NCBI RefSeq assembly: GCF_000149955.1
Contig: NC_030992.1
Coordinates: 1,904,366-1,968,365 of the forward strand
Length of the DNA: 64,000 nt
Direction of reading: 5' to 3'
Origin: Fusarium oxysporum f. sp. lycopersici 4287
Taxonomy: Eukaryota; Ascomycota; Sordariomycetes; Hypocreales; Nectriaceae
Position 1 is the stretch's first letter, and every line of letters starts with the position of its first letter. Below the pieces are notes generated by a model. That model had not been told where the DNA came from, searched no databases, and saw only the letters and a list, made by a program, of their open reading frames with translations. The translations under genes were made by a program, and so were the position numbers. Of this stretch, positions 46,429 to 59,946 are shown one piece after another.

Positions 46429-46926
46429 AAAGAGCATCACCACCTGGAAACCATTTAGGGTGAATGAACATTTCTACGAGATCATGGGGAAATACAAAAG
46501 TTCCGGGGAATACTACACGCGAAGACAAAAGGGGGGGATAAAAAAGGGAATGGAAATAGAAAGGATACTTCTGAAACGAAGCAGGTAGCTAAACGACCAA
46601 ATGAACATGATAACCATTTGCGGAGAGTGTGGTGTTTCTCCCACCCTGCCGCTGTCAAACAATCTATCCGATGATTCCAGATCGAGATATGTCCCCCATG
46701 TGTGCGAGCCAGATTGTCTGCCAATTCCCAAACGCCAACTGTGCGATCCTCGTAAGTCGTCAAAACCGATTTCGCAATCCACCACAAGCCCACGCACAAG
46801 GCTTCTTACAAAAGAAACAAACGTTTCATGTTTTGCGAGGCAAAAATGAAAAAATAAAATAATAAAAATACTCTTTCTTTGTTCCTGCTCAGTTGCACTT
46901 TTCTTTTACCATTTTCATTCAACGCT
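46429..46926. other. Convergent 3' spacer between MYG1 and igo1
   Basis: About 500 bp between converging stop codons; probably 3' untranslated regions. A and T runs near 46844-46890 are compatible with 3'-end signals. No gene seen. Confidence 0.6.
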
Positions 46927-47550
46927 CTATCGTCGGATTGGGATGCCCTCGCCGCCAGCGGCAACAGGCTCAGGTATAGCAGCATCTGCATCCTTGGACT
47001 TGTCGGCATCATTACCCTCGGTCTCGTCAGCGCTTGTCTCGCTCTTGAGGAAGCTGCTCTCCTTGATAGGGCTGCCAGCCTGGATGCCGGGCACGGAGCC
47101 GTGGTGGGCGTGCTTGGGTACGTTGGCTCCGGAGCCGTTCACCGGGGACGAGAGGTGGGGTATGTTCTCGGGGACTGGGTGCTGAGAGCCGACGGCACCA
47201 GCATCAACGCCGTCGCCCTTGCCGGCCTTGGACATGGCATAGTCGCCTGAGTCGAAGTATTTGCGGTCCTTGAGATGCTTGGCGAAGTGGTCGGATCGAG
47301 AGGGCAGCTTGCCGTAGAGGCGGAAAAGACGCTGCTCCTCAGGAGTGAGTGACTACAACGAAGGGTTGGCGTCAGCAAGGTATTCGGTACGATTGAAGAT
47401 CGTGTCGGTGTAGATGTTGCGAGGAGGGATTGATATTGACGGGTATCATGGTCATCGAGTCATGCACAGAGGGGAGCTCGAATCGCCTAAGGTTGGTCTC
47501 CAAGGGCAGCTTACCTTGACGTCGACTTTGTTCTTCTGATGAGGGTTCAT
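46927..47550 (-). CDS. igo1: Endosulfine/ARPP-19 family PP2A inhibitor (Igo1)
   Basis: Two exons (47515-47550 and 46927-47352) around a 162-nt intron give 153 residues. The endosulfine core is unmistakable: LTPEEQRLFRLYGKLPSR followed by KYFDSGDYAMSKAG, with the Greatwall/Rim15 phosphorylation site at Ser47 in FDSGDY. Phosphorylated Igo1 binds and inhibits PP2A-B55 (Cdc55), promoting quiescence entry, stress mRNA stability and, in other organisms, mitotic or meiotic entry. The C-terminal half is disordered and rich in Ser, Asp and Pro. The unusually long intron (most here are 50-90 nt) separates a 12-residue N-terminus from the conserved domain, and the frame is preserved across it. Confidence 0.95.
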
Positions 47551-50500
47551 GGCGAAAGAAGTACTGCTGATACGCTAAGGTCGAAATCACAAGTGAAGGG
47601 GTGAGGATCGGGTCGAAGGACAAATGTGTACAGTGGTCTCTTGGTATTTAGACAAGCAAAGAGTTCGTTTTGAAAAGGACCAAGATCGAGCGAGAATGGC
47701 GGGGGGATTTATTGGAGGAGCCACAGGGTAGCAGTAGCAGTAGCGGTGGCAGCAAGGGATTAGGGATTGATGATTGTGCCTGATTGGGGGGCTCGAGAGC
47801 AGTTGGGTATGATGTAGCTGTGAGCCTGAGAGGTTTAGTGGGGTAGCGAGTTTCAGTGAGGTGTATGAAGATAGAGGGGCGGCTGCTTAGCTGTATACAC
47901 GTCATAAGCGCATGGGGTGCAACGTGGACAGCCAACTCGATTATTGATGTGTACCTCTGTTTTAACGAAACTCGTGTTTGTCTCTTCTCGGGGATGATTC
48001 GTATCTATGTATGCTTATCTTTTCTCCAAAATTGACAGCATGTGCATTCTCTCCTGTCCCCTTTCTGTACTTCACGTGTCGATTTGACTACAACTTCACT
48101 CTCCAACAGCCAATATCAGCGCATGATAAACTTACTGTACATGGGTGGCGATGTCAAATAATCAAATTCTGTCGAGCTGTACCAGGCAACACAGTATCAT
48201 CGGGTAACTACAGCAATGCAATGATCCGCGCTGCATAAATTGTGTCTGTGTCTTTGCCCCAAGCATGACAATGACCCGTGCTTCTTTGCTTCCTGGTTGG
48301 GCATTGCTTATCCAGCAGGAATCGCAATAAGCCTTTAACATCTACCTGTTTTATGGGTCGACAGTGAATTGGACGAAGGAACATCCTCACTGGGTATCGA
48401 GAGTGCCATCGACATTTGACAGTACCCCGAAGTCACTAGGATCGACAGGGCGACTTGCTCGTCCCCTGGTAGCTTGCATTGAAGTTAACATCCATTGATA
48501 CCCAGTGGATAATCAAAAGCCACGGTCTATGGGGTCAGGTTTGGGAGCCATAATTGGGCTGCTGGACCCCAGACAGCGGTACTGTCAAGCATGCTGTGCT
48601 CGGGAACGCAGCTTGTTGCGATATGGAGTATGGTTGTACGGATGAGTCAAGACAACATCGAAGCGAAGCGAGTGACGCGTTGTTGGTGAGTACCGTCTTG
48701 ACACACCAAGCATGAAGAGACTCCGTCGTTTGCCAGTCAAATAGTTGTCTTGCGTTTCATTACGCTCTGCTCTTGTGTCGTGCTTATCTATAAGCATTCT
48801 CTTGACTGGATGTCAGTGGGCGAGAGCCGAGAGATTCTAGTAGCAGAGTTCATGGTTGGCTCGGTTCGCCTCGATAAGGACATGAAATGCGGCTTACTTT
48901 CTTTACGTTAAGCTAGCCCTGGGCTCCATCGCTCACATGGCATTCTTTCTAGCGTCATCAGCCATCCATTGAGCTAGGAACGGAAGCCAGCACACTGCGG
49001 CACCACAAACACCATTACCGGCATTCCATCTCCGGGTTGTTTTGCACTGTGTCTCCCTCCTCTTATCGGGAAAGATACTCCTTTCTCGTCCATGTCATTG
49101 CTGTCGGGTTTCTTTAAATTCCAGCTACTTCTGACGTGTTATTATAAGTACCACAAACCCACACTTGTTGTTCTCCGACCGAAGGACTACTGTTGCAACC
49201 ACAATGGTAACCACTTGAGCAAAGAATCAGTGATACACACGGCTCTTCTTGGTTCTGGCTTTTAAAGCTCAAAGGGATGCCGGCTGCTGATCATCGTTCT
49301 TGGGATAGAGTTCGTTATGTTGGGCGCAAAGCGGAAGCTTGACGCACCCCGCAAGCCAGCCCCGGGGTACTAACTAATGCAGAGGTGCAGTCAAAGGTCT
49401 ACCTATCACCAGAATCTCCCATTGTGAAGAGGGCAGCAGTGGCTGGCTTGTTGATGAAGATGTGGCATGGCGTCAAAGTCAAAACCAGAACTGATGCTTC
49501 CTGTCGGCAGTTGATCAATCCATCACTGCAAATGGCACTGATCGGATTGCTGATGTTTGACATGATCAGTCATTGGTCTTCTTGGCTCAGCCATTAAAAA
49601 TTATGATAGCAACGTCTTGCGTCTCAGTGTGCGTCGAGACTTAGTGGTTGCTAGAGAGCTAACTTATACCGGCCTTTGTCTTGTTGGGACCAGTATTACG
49701 GTTTCCAGCATGGGTATTTCAGACACTGGATCCCGGAATCCGTCATTCCCATTATTGCTGTATGCATATTCCTATGTCTAAATCCGCTGAATAAGTCGCC
49801 AAGGTTGGTAGTTGAGGAGGTCCGAGCCATGTTGATCAACACTTAAGAGAAATGTTCGATTCACAGCATAACTATTCATTCTGCTGTGCATCCAAGAACA
49901 GTGTTGTATCATGTTGTGCCAGCTTTGGTAGTAGTTAAGCACCCACAATCACTCATCATCATGCAGCATCCTTCCGTGCGCCAGTTGCACCCTGTTGGTT
50001 ACAGCTACCTAGTGTCGCATGACTAAAAAACGACGGGCTCGTTCTGTGTTGGCTGCAATACTAGCTACGTTGGAAGGAGGGGGCGACAACTTACAGTGCT
50101 CTAGACCGGGCTGGGTTTCAGCTGTGACGAAGCAGTCGCCAATGGTTGTTGCTGGAGATGTGCAGTGATTTCCCTTTACCCGTTCTGTTCTGCCTGGTAT
50201 GTCATTGGGGTGCTAATCTCGGATCGATCAATTCGATAAGGGCCTCGGGCTTTTGGACATCGAGGGGGTTTAGTTCAACCCGGTAAATTCATGGAAACCG
50301 ACGGGGATAGGTCGGATGTGTTTGTTCTTGAAGCAGGATACTGAAGCTGAACAGTCCAATCAGGTGTACGAGACTGTGGCGGCAACTCTGAGTGAGATGA
50401 CTGTTTCAGATGTATATTGTTTGTTCTGGAACGATGTTAGAAGCATCGAAGTTGCTTGAGAAACAAACGCCTTATTACTGTTCACGACCATGGAGATTGT

Positions 50501-52123
50501 TGCAATTCTGTAGTGGTTGAATACTCGTTGAACTAGGGACTGGGCATTCTTTGGGAGTAACATTGGCCCTCAACATAGGTACTAAGGTAGTACAAGGGTT
50601 ACTACTGGTCTCTCAATAGTCAGTGGGTTTACGTACGATCTGCTGCATCGATGAATCGTTGTTTTAGTAATTAAACAATGCTATTGTAAGCAAACGGTTA
50701 TCGGCTATACGGTTGTACGGTTACACGGAGCTCAAGGCATGGTACGGGAATCGCATTGTCTGGGGACTCGGTAGGGCTGACTTGTATGGATGGACTCTTT
50801 TCAACAGATGCTTAGCAACATAGGCTCACCATACGAACAATGGTGCACCGGATCAACTAGGACAACGGCGATATAGCTAGCAGGTATAGGTAGTAGCTAA
50901 ACAGTATATAATACTTTCCTCCTCTACTTTCTGCCTACCTACCCTATATCATTTCTATGCAAAATGCCGTGGTAGATATCTCCTCTTAGAGCTAGCGCGA
51001 TAAGTTTTCCAGAACCTGACCGGATCGGGAGGTTGGCCGGATGGCATCATCAGGGCCTTGTCTGATTTGATGTTTTGGACTCGATTTCTAAGCAGAAATA
51101 TCCGCTTCTTAGCGACGCAACATAACGCAACAACCATCACAAGCCGATGAGTTTAACGACGAGGGACAAGGGAGAGATGATGAAATAGAAAATGGAGATC
51201 GGGGGAAAATAGGTAGAAGATAAGCACCTCAGTTGTTCCCACAAGAGAGACAAGCCACCACCCAACCATATCAGTCCCTTTGATGCTCTATCATATCAAA
51301 CCCATATCATTCATAGTCTGGGCTAGTTGATGCTCTTCGGCGCTTCTCTTCTTTACTTTGACAACGGGCGAACCCGCGGAATTGGACCTGAATCTCGGCT
51401 GCCAAAAAAAAAAAAAAAAAACAGGAAAGACTCTTGTATTTATTACCTATCGAAGCTACCTCACTCTAGAAGTTTAAACTTTCCCCTGTTCTTCTCTTGT
51501 CCTCTTCCACTACTCCCCCCATCAACTATACAACTATATCCCCCTCTATTCAAACTTGCCCTGGACCACTGATCGACACGGGCCGTTTAATTTTTTTGCT
51601 GTCTCTGTCTTTGACATCCGAGACTTTTTTTGGTGACGCTTCGGGTCGTCGCTCAACCAGTCTAATTAACTGGAACCTCGGTCTACTGATTTATCGACTG
51701 ACTAGAGCGTGACTCTATCTATCGTCGTATCGGTTTCTGATTGAACAGGTTTTCCTTGTTGTTATACTTAAAAAGTCAAACTCCGCGCCAACTCCGATAT
51801 CGTGGAGAACAAGAACCTTTACGCCTAGCGTCCACCAACCCCCGGTTTCGCTTTATCAAAGAGTTTGTTCTCTTGATACTCTCCTCCTCAGAAAAACTCA
51901 TTCTCGGTATATACGATACGACTGGCGCAGTCTGTTCAGTCAGAGCAGCCTAGTTTCTAGGTTTAGAGGCTCATATCTCATCACTTTACCCGATTCTCAT
52001 TACCCGGTTTCGTCATTTTGAACAAAATCTTTCCGAATACCGATCACACCTTACGGCAACTCCAAGCAAGGTGGGCGCGCTCAGAAACCCCCCTTCAAAG
52101 CAAAACCAAGACTTTGTCTCACG
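47551..52123. other. Long intergenic region upstream of igo1 and gsh1
   Basis: About 4.6 kb between two outward-facing genes. It should contain both promoters. The final 700 bases before 52124 are C/T-rich and probably form a long gsh1 leader. No gene, RNA or transposon could be supported; an 18-base A run is listed separately. Confidence 0.55.
51404..51421. repeat. 18-base poly(A) tract
   Basis: Uninterrupted A run, about 700 bases upstream of the gsh1 start. No clear retroposed sequence was identified beside it. Confidence 0.9.
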
Positions 52124-54551
52124 ATGGGTCTTCTGTAAGCCACAACTTATAACTCATAAGGTCTTATAAGCTGACCCAACTTTAGAGCCTTGGGAACAGC
52201 CCTCGATTGGCCTGATGCCAAGAAGCGCGCCCCTCAAGTCAGAGAATGGGGTATCAAGGTGAGTTTCTTTCTCACCCTTCATATCTAATTATCCGGTATA
52301 AGTGGTGATGGATTGCTAAATTTCTATAGCAACTTCTGGAGATATGGAACAAGGCCAAGGGAAAGGAGCGCGATGCTCTCCTCTGGGGCGACGAGGTTGG
52401 TTCAACCACATAAAACTGAATTATCTCAACTGACATCTTACCTAGGTCGAGTATCTTGTGGTAGTTTACTCAGAGGACAACCAGCGAGTGCTGTTATCTC
52501 TTCGTCAAGCAGAGATTCTTGAGGCACTGGCTACCGACAAGGAACTGGAAAAGCAAGGTGGTTGTGTCCCAGATCTTCAAGATGTGGATACAGCTGACGC
52601 GAAGAAAAAGTACATCAGACAGTCCCTAGACTTTGCCTTCACCTGCTGACCGTGAAATAGAGAGAGGACGATCCCCGTCTTTCACCCTGAGTTTGGACGT
52701 TTCATGCTGGAAGCGACCCCAGGTAAGCCTTGGGGTATCGGCTTCAAGGAGCTCCTCGACGTGGAACCAGACATGAAGTTGCGGAGAAAGATCGCCAAAG
52801 AGCACATGCTTTCAACTGAATATCCCATCACACTCACAACATACCCTCAAATCGGCGTTCCCGGACAATTCACCGATCCCTACTTTCCGCCCTCAGGACC
52901 GCGCCTTCGCTCTCAGTTTGTCCCGGATGAGATCGCCAACCCCCATATCAGATTCCCAACTCTAGCCGCGAACATACGATCTCGACGGGGCCGCAAGGTT
53001 CAGGTCAATGTTCCTATCTATCACGACAAGAACACACCAAGACCCTGGAAGGATCCTACCGTGGACTTTGACAAGCATGACTGGCCCGAAGACGATGACG
53101 TACGAAATGGAGCTGCCCCTGACGACTTCATCCATATGGATGCCATGGCTTTCGGAATGGGTAGTTGTTGTCTCCAGATCACTTTCCAGGCCAAGAACAT
53201 CACCGAAGGAAGAATGCTCTATGATCAGCTGAGCCCGCTTGGTCCTATCATGCTAGCATTGACTGCTGCTACACCTGTGTATAAGGGGTTCCTTGCCAAC
53301 ACCGACGTGCGGTGGAATCAGATCAGCCGCTCCGTGGACTGCAGAACCCCCGAGGAGTTGGGAGAAAAGGTAAGTGCACTCTCATGCTCTACAAGTCGAT
53401 CAGCACTTCTCACAATGGAACAGCCCCTCACAGAAGGTGTTCGAAGGATACCAAAGTCACGATACGCCTCCAACTCAACATATATTGCCATAGACCCTCG
53501 GTTAAGGAACGAGTACCTCGACCCTGACCTGGTCTACGACTCTGACATCAAGCGGCAACTTCTCGAAGGGGGCATGGATGATCGATTGGCCACTCACTTC
53601 GCTCACCTTTTCATCCGAGACCCCATTGTTGTCTTTGAAGAGGATCTCCAGGAGTTGGACCTCAGCAAGACTGACCACTTTGAGAACATTCAGTCAACTA
53701 ACTGGCAGCACATGCGTTTCAAGCCTCCGCCTGCTGACAATAGCATCGGCTGGCGAGTCGAGTTCCGCTCCATGGAGATTCAGATCACGGATTTCGAGAA
53801 CGCGGCTTTCTCTGTCTTTATGGTCTTGGTCACACGTGCAATCCTGTCATTTGACCTCAACTTCTACATCCCTATCAAGAAGGTCGACGAAAACATGGAG
53901 CGTGCACACGCAGTTGACGCTGTTCTGAAGGAGAAGTTCTACTTCCGGCGCAATCCTTTCCCTAGCCGCCCCTCGAGAGCCAACACCACCTTTGGTGACG
54001 ACAGTCGACCCGGCTCAGCACATCCTAGTCGGCCAGCATCACCTGGAGGCCCAGTGGAGCACGAATTTGAAGAGATGACAGTGGATGATATTATCAACGG
54101 CTCAGAGTCGGGAGAATTTCCCGGCTTGATCCCCATTGTCGAGAGCTATCTTGACAGCGTCAACGTCGATGTATCGACTCGATGCCATCTGTCTACATAT
54201 CTCGATCTGATTTCACGGCGAGCTTCAGGAAATCTTGACACAACAGCCAGATGGATCCGCAACTTCATTGATGTGCACCCCAGTTACAAGCATGACAGCG
54301 TCGTCAACGATGAGATCAACCATGATCTTATCGGCGCCGTGATTGCCATCGGCGAGCGGGAGACGGCCGGCCGTGACTTTGCGGGTCTCGGGATCCACGG
54401 CCTAGAGCGCCTGTTGAACGGCTTCCGTGGAGGATGCGGCGGTTCAAGCACAGCACCCAACGGAGAGACCAACGAAGCACAGGCGGATGCCACTAACGGG
54501 TCACTGAAGCGCAAGAGCGAGTGGATTGAAGGCCAGGAGACTGAGTCATGA
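52124..54551 (+). CDS. gsh1: Glutamate-cysteine ligase catalytic subunit (GSH1)
   Basis: Six exons (52124-52134, 52186-52258, 52330-52395, 52446-52609, 52661-53369, 53424-54551) give 716 residues. The product begins MGLLALGTALDWPDAKK and carries the eukaryotic GCL signatures: LLWGDEVEYLVV near residue 45, HPEFGRFMLEATPGKPWG with the catalytic and ATP-binding acidic residues, DAMAFGMGSCCLQITFQA, LTAATPVYKG, and GWRVEFRSMEIQITDFENAA. The enzyme joins glutamate and cysteine, the rate-limiting step of glutathione synthesis in the cytosol. Exon 1 is only 11 nt. The fifth intron (53370-53423) is 54 nt with no stop, so retention would add 18 residues in frame; it is called an intron because its removal restores EELGEKPLTEGVRRIPKSRY. 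The C-terminal 40 residues are disordered. Confidence 0.95.
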
Positions 54552-55712
54552 GGGGAAGCGTCATTGAACTTTGGGTCGGCGTTCTTGGTTGCTTTTTTTG
54601 AGCATAATGGATGTATCTAGAAAGAGAAGAGCAGGGATCAACGCTGGTTTCAGGATATAGTTGCTATCTTGAAGGGCTATGCTGAGACACGGCACGGCTG
54701 TTACTGAAGGCCTTGAGGCAGCTAACTGACGGTGCCACACCAGAAAGATATATAAACATTGGGTGATTTTACGGTCGTCCGGGTGATGTATATTCTGCGT
54801 TCCCAAGACTGGAGGCTCGCTTCACATGCCCTAAACAAAGTACATCTTAAACGAGACTGTTCACTTGAACCAAGAATAGTGAAGTCTCCAGTGCTGAATA
54901 GAGTTCAGAACCAGACATTCAACTATACCACTCTCCGTAATGGCCCTGACGATCACATGACTCCGTCTTAGTCTGCATAGCACAGTTGACATGTCAAGTT
55001 TGCATTACGGGAATTATCTCGTTGTCTCTCTCGGAGCTTTCCCACAGCATGAGACAGAGCTAACTACCTAGGTAGGTGGGTAGCAAGCAGCTAATGGATG
55101 GATCAGATGGAGATGCCATCAAAACGCCTCCTTGTAAGCGAGCTGTCTCCGTAAGCGAGAGAGGGCAAAAACGTTGACCTTGGGTACCTCCTATTGCCGT
55201 GGCTGGCTGGAGGGAATTCTCAGCCGTGCCGTGCCGTGCCGGGGGGAGGTGAAGATGCAGTATAGCGCCTCCCGGCCGATTCTAGAAAGAAAGACACGGT
55301 TCTAGTTGTTGGTTGCTTTTGCTTTGCCGCTGCAAGAATCGCATGTCTTTGAGTTGTGGCAGTTTAAGGGGGCTTCTCTTTTTCAGGGGACCCCCTTTCT
55401 GTCTGGAATTCACGTAAAGATCCATAAATCCTGTTCTCTGGGCAAACAATAGCCACATTGGGGTAGCTTGGCGTGGCATTTGACGTGTAGTCTCAACTTT
55501 GATGTTTTGAGGAGATATAATGAGAGATATCAAACAGGCACCTTGACCGGTCGCCGCATTTGGAGAGTCAAGACACCGGTGAGGGTTCCCTACAGCTGAT
55601 AGTGAACGGTAGAACTGAGTTATCATTATCGGTGAATTTATTCCTAGGCCGTAAGGTTCTGTAACTTATGATATCTTGGCTTTTTCCGTTCTGGTCCTTA
55701 GTCTAGTGAGGT

Positions 55713-55724
55713 GGGGGGGGGGGG
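55713..55724. repeat. 12-base poly(G) run
   Basis: Twelve consecutive G followed by AGGG; could form unusual DNA structure. Length may be affected by sequencing error. Confidence 0.85.
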
Positions 55725-55925
55725 AGGGTATCATCTACGATGATCTGTAACATGGTATTCTTAGCTCCGAGCTAGCTCGAGGCACGCAGCATGCGAGAGT
55801 GCGGCATATTGAAAATGGATGTAGCCACAGCGGGAAAAGATCTGCTAGGCAGAGGGAACGAAAGTGTCTGAGAAATGAGATTGTCGAACGGCGATGTGAT
55901 CATGTGAGCGCCATACCAAGGCAGA

Positions 55926-55949
55926 CAGTACAGTACAGTACAGTACAGT
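55926..55949. repeat. (CAGTA)n microsatellite
   Basis: Nearly five perfect copies of CAGTA. Shortly downstream (56001-56032) lie imperfect CCGAAT/CCGATG hexamers. Confidence 0.9.
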
Positions 55950-58900
55950 GAGAGAGCCAAAGAGAGACAAAGAGAAAGATACACTCGAAGAGTCAGATGG
56001 CCGAATCCGAATCCGATGCCGATGCCGATCCGAACGCGAAACTGACATCGGGGCCGAGGCGGGTTGAGTTGAGTTGAGATCCCGCGCCGGGTCCGGATCC
56101 GGAGGCCGGAGGATCAGACAAACTGACAAGATCAGGCATGATCAGTCAAGTCAGGTCAAGACAGGCCAAGAAAGACAGCATGAGGATGAAGGAAGAAACA
56201 TGCATAGCTCGTTGGTCACAGTTGCAGGTTTGTTTGGCATGAATTCCCATGATAGACATGTTGACCATGCATCAACTGACTCGTCCATTCTCACCCTAGC
56301 AATCAGCAACCTCTACACAGGAACAGAGGACAGAGGACATAGACAGGTGATTGATTAGATAGATACCTAGATGATGCCCCCGAAAAGACAAAGAATGCAG
56401 ATCTTTTCCTCGTATCCCTGTCTCGAAACTAGTGATGCAACTAGAGGTTAGTATTAACGGTGACCAACAGAATCTACAGCAGGGGATAGATAGTATTGGA
56501 TTGTACGGTATCTTTTCCGCACGGGGCTGGGTTTAGTGGCCTTGTAGCAGAATTGAAGCTGATGGATGAGATGCAAGGAATCGGTGGTATACTTGCATAT
56601 TGTACGGATCAGCAGCACAGTAGTACTGTACCTGCTATGTGATAGTTTTGAGTAAATACAAGACATTATATCTTACCCATATGATATGATATGTCTTTAA
56701 TGCAACAATAACCAATATGGATCCTCTTCACGAGGAGATATACTAGCCAATAACGATAAATTACCATGTCTCACAACCAAGACCTACCTAGTAAGCCATC
56801 AACTCTATGGAAGTATACACGCCCTGCTGAAGCTGCCGTAGGTTCTGCACTTGCAATTGCCGAAGCACGCCGCCATTCCAAACTGGGCGTTGCGTTGCGT
56901 TGCGTAGCGTAGCTCTCAGACATTAAAGGCTCGATCGGATCGAAAAATTGACCAGTCGTTCCACCAACTTCGTCCATAGCGGAACAGCTCAAGTCAAGTC
57001 AACGGTCGGTCCAGGTCCAGGTCCAGCTGAGTGAGCCCCTGGGTTTTTGCCCGATCTAGCAGGCCGTATAATCTTGACGACGAGGTATTTGCTTAGTTGC
57101 AGATCTTGGCAGTAGCGACGGTAGAGATTCGACTGATGCTCATCTCGATCTGGTACCTGCTAGCTACTCTCTACTGTATGTACTGTGCTTCAAAGCTTGC
57201 AGAGTCATGTCCCCAGTTGGTGGCTTTTCGCCGTTGTGACGGCTTCGGCCCAGACTCGGCCGTGTGTGTGTGCGTGCGTATGCATAACCGAACTCAACTC
57301 AACTGTTAGTCTTGAGGAAACGGGTTTCTGGGCTATCAAAAAGTAAAAAAAAAGAAAAGAAAAGAAGAAGAAGAAGACAAGGTGACGTCGCCGCGTTGAA
57401 TATCTCGGCAGTTGTGTTGTTTGCTGCCAAATGTCCAATATTGTAGAGTCATCAAAGGGGACTCTCCGTTAAACCAGGCCCATTCTCCGAAATGAAACAA
57501 AACAAATCGAAGTTCCCTTGTTTGTCTTATTCTCCTTTTTAGAATACTACATACACCAAATGCTAGATCAGAGACCCTTAATCCACCTCCATGCAACGTC
57601 AAAATGCAAGGGATCAAACCCTCACATCACATCACATCCAGCAGGCAACCAACTGACTAATAACCGATATCTGTCACCGAAAACGAAAACGCCCTTGATG
57701 CAAAACCACGAGGCCCTTTAGCTTGTCACATTCCTAAGTGGCTTAGCCAACTTTCTCGTCTTTGAACTCCCCCAACTCCTCGTCTAGGCGGGCGTATACT
57801 CTTCTCCCTTGCATATGTCTACTACTCGAAGCCCGTGATTCAACCCCTCGTGCTTACCATGCTAGTGACATGTCTGTACCGACTCCATACAGGATCCCAT
57901 CCCAAGGACCCCCGGGTGAAGAATATGCTTAGGCCGAGGGAGGCAGAGACAAAGAACGTGAACTAGACCCGGAGACCTCGAAAAGGACCCTTGCTCCCCT
58001 CCTCTCGGGTGGGAATTCCACGTGGCGGCGGCGGGCCCTATTCCCGTCTCGCAACTTGGCTTTGTCTCTCTGGAATGTCGGCGGTTGAAGAGCGTCAAGT
58101 ATGAGCCAAGAATGACGACGAAATAGGGTTGAAACGGTATCTTATAGAGTTTGTTTTCATAGGTAGGTAGGTAGATAAATAAATAACTCATCTCAACTCA
58201 ACTCAATAGTGATCTAACAAATACGCTCAGTTCTCCTTCCAAAGATGTCCTAGCATCTTAAACGTGGTGGTGGAGGTCTTTGAGTGTCTATCCGTGTCTC
58301 TTGTCCTTGTCTTGGGCCTTGGCCTCTTCCGTGGCGTCATGTCTGAGGCCTTCTATACCCGAATCACCAGAAGGTGTTATGTATAGTAGGTCTAGCTGAA
58401 GGTCAAATCAATCCATTCTATGTGCAGTACAGCACAGTAGGTAGGTACATTGCAGTCTAGAAAACTTGCTCAGTAAAGAGGCGTATGTATTACTGTAGGT
58501 CTCACGGCAATGCACAACACACATGGTTTGGCATGCCACCCGCCAGAGCCTCACAGAAGGACGATAATTTTTTAGACCAACTCCTAGATCCTCTATGGAT
58601 AAGCCACATGGATACTTACATGATAACCTCCGTACATGTAATGGCCATGTAACGCGACAGCAGAGAATCCGGCCAAGCACTTGCAGACACGCGGCACAGA
58701 GGGTGAGCCCTTTTATCTTGTTCTCGCCCGTGTCACCGTCACCGTCACCGTGCCTGTCACAGCCATTGTGATACAGGAGAGTAAGGGAGAGTTTCTCATC
58801 CACATCTCACATCTCACATCCCTCCCTCCCTCTCTTTGCCACAGACTGTATGTTATATAATCCTTCCTGTGCTCCTGTCCTACAGTTCAACTCACCATAT

Positions 58901-59340
58901 AATAGGGAAGGACCAGGGAAGATCTTGGAAAGACGTGCAGATCGCGTGCTTGCAGCCATGTTTCTGATCAAGTATCACAAGAAACAGCGCATACGAGGCC
59001 TTGTGGAATCCTCTCTTGCATTGCACATCCGTCTGGTGGATTTGTTCGGGTTTGGGTGGTTCAGGCATCAAGACATATTTATGTATGTCTGGTCTGGGGA
59101 TGACTTCGCAATCGCACGCAGACAGATCTTTTGATGTATTGTTGTACATGAAAATGTATCTGACATTACTGATACTGTGCTTGGGTTTGTCATGGCCCAT
59201 ACAAGTATCGGATGGAGAACCTAGCATGGGGAGTTAACATAATATCTATATCAGACGAATAACTAACACTTACACGTACATGACTGATGATCTCATAATG
59301 CTTTTATGATGGTAACTACCTTCTCGATACTTTCGTCTTA

Positions 59341-59378
59341 TCTTGTCTTGTCTCGTCTTGTCTCGTCTATATTGTCTT
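59341..59378. repeat. (TCTTG/TCTCG)n imperfect pentamer repeat
   Basis: Alternating TCTTG and TCTCG units over about 38 bases. Confidence 0.8.
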
Positions 59379-59946
59379 GTACTCCGTAGCCTGTCCAGAA
59401 ACTCACATCCTCAACACCATCGCCAGCAACTCAGAAGCACATGTACATGCACGCACGTTCCCGTGTCCGATGAGTCCAAGCAAGCTACCCGTTCGTCAGA
59501 TCTCCCGCTCGTGCCTTGATCAGCCTCCCCTCCCGTCCTCGTCTCCCATGTCCTACCCCCTATTGTCCTGTGTAACTCGGCCTGTCGAACGACTTGCTCA
59601 CTAATGCCTCCAGTGCCCTGGCCCGCATTGCCTTGTTGGCTTCTGTTTTAAAAGTCACATCCCGTACAGATGAGCTGGCACCCGCTATTCCCGTCTCGTA
59701 GTCCTTACGGGGAGTGGATGATCTCGAAAAGGGTAGAGGAACAGTTTGCTTCATACATTCGATCCAGCACATACTAACAAGCTGGGTTGTCTGTCTACCC
59801 GCCTGTCTGTTTGTTTGTTGTACCTGCAATGCGCCCACTTCTTCTAAACACTAAAGCAAGACACTGTAGATCTATGCAAGGCCGAGATATCATGATGTAC
59901 TCCTAACCCACCAAGGCAAATGATCGTCCCTCATCTCCAGAAATGA

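Noticed and set aside
53370..53423. Treating the 54 bases as coding in GSH1
   Set aside because: They begin GTAAGT and end ACAG, encode a low-quality Ser-rich insert, and their removal restores the family motif.
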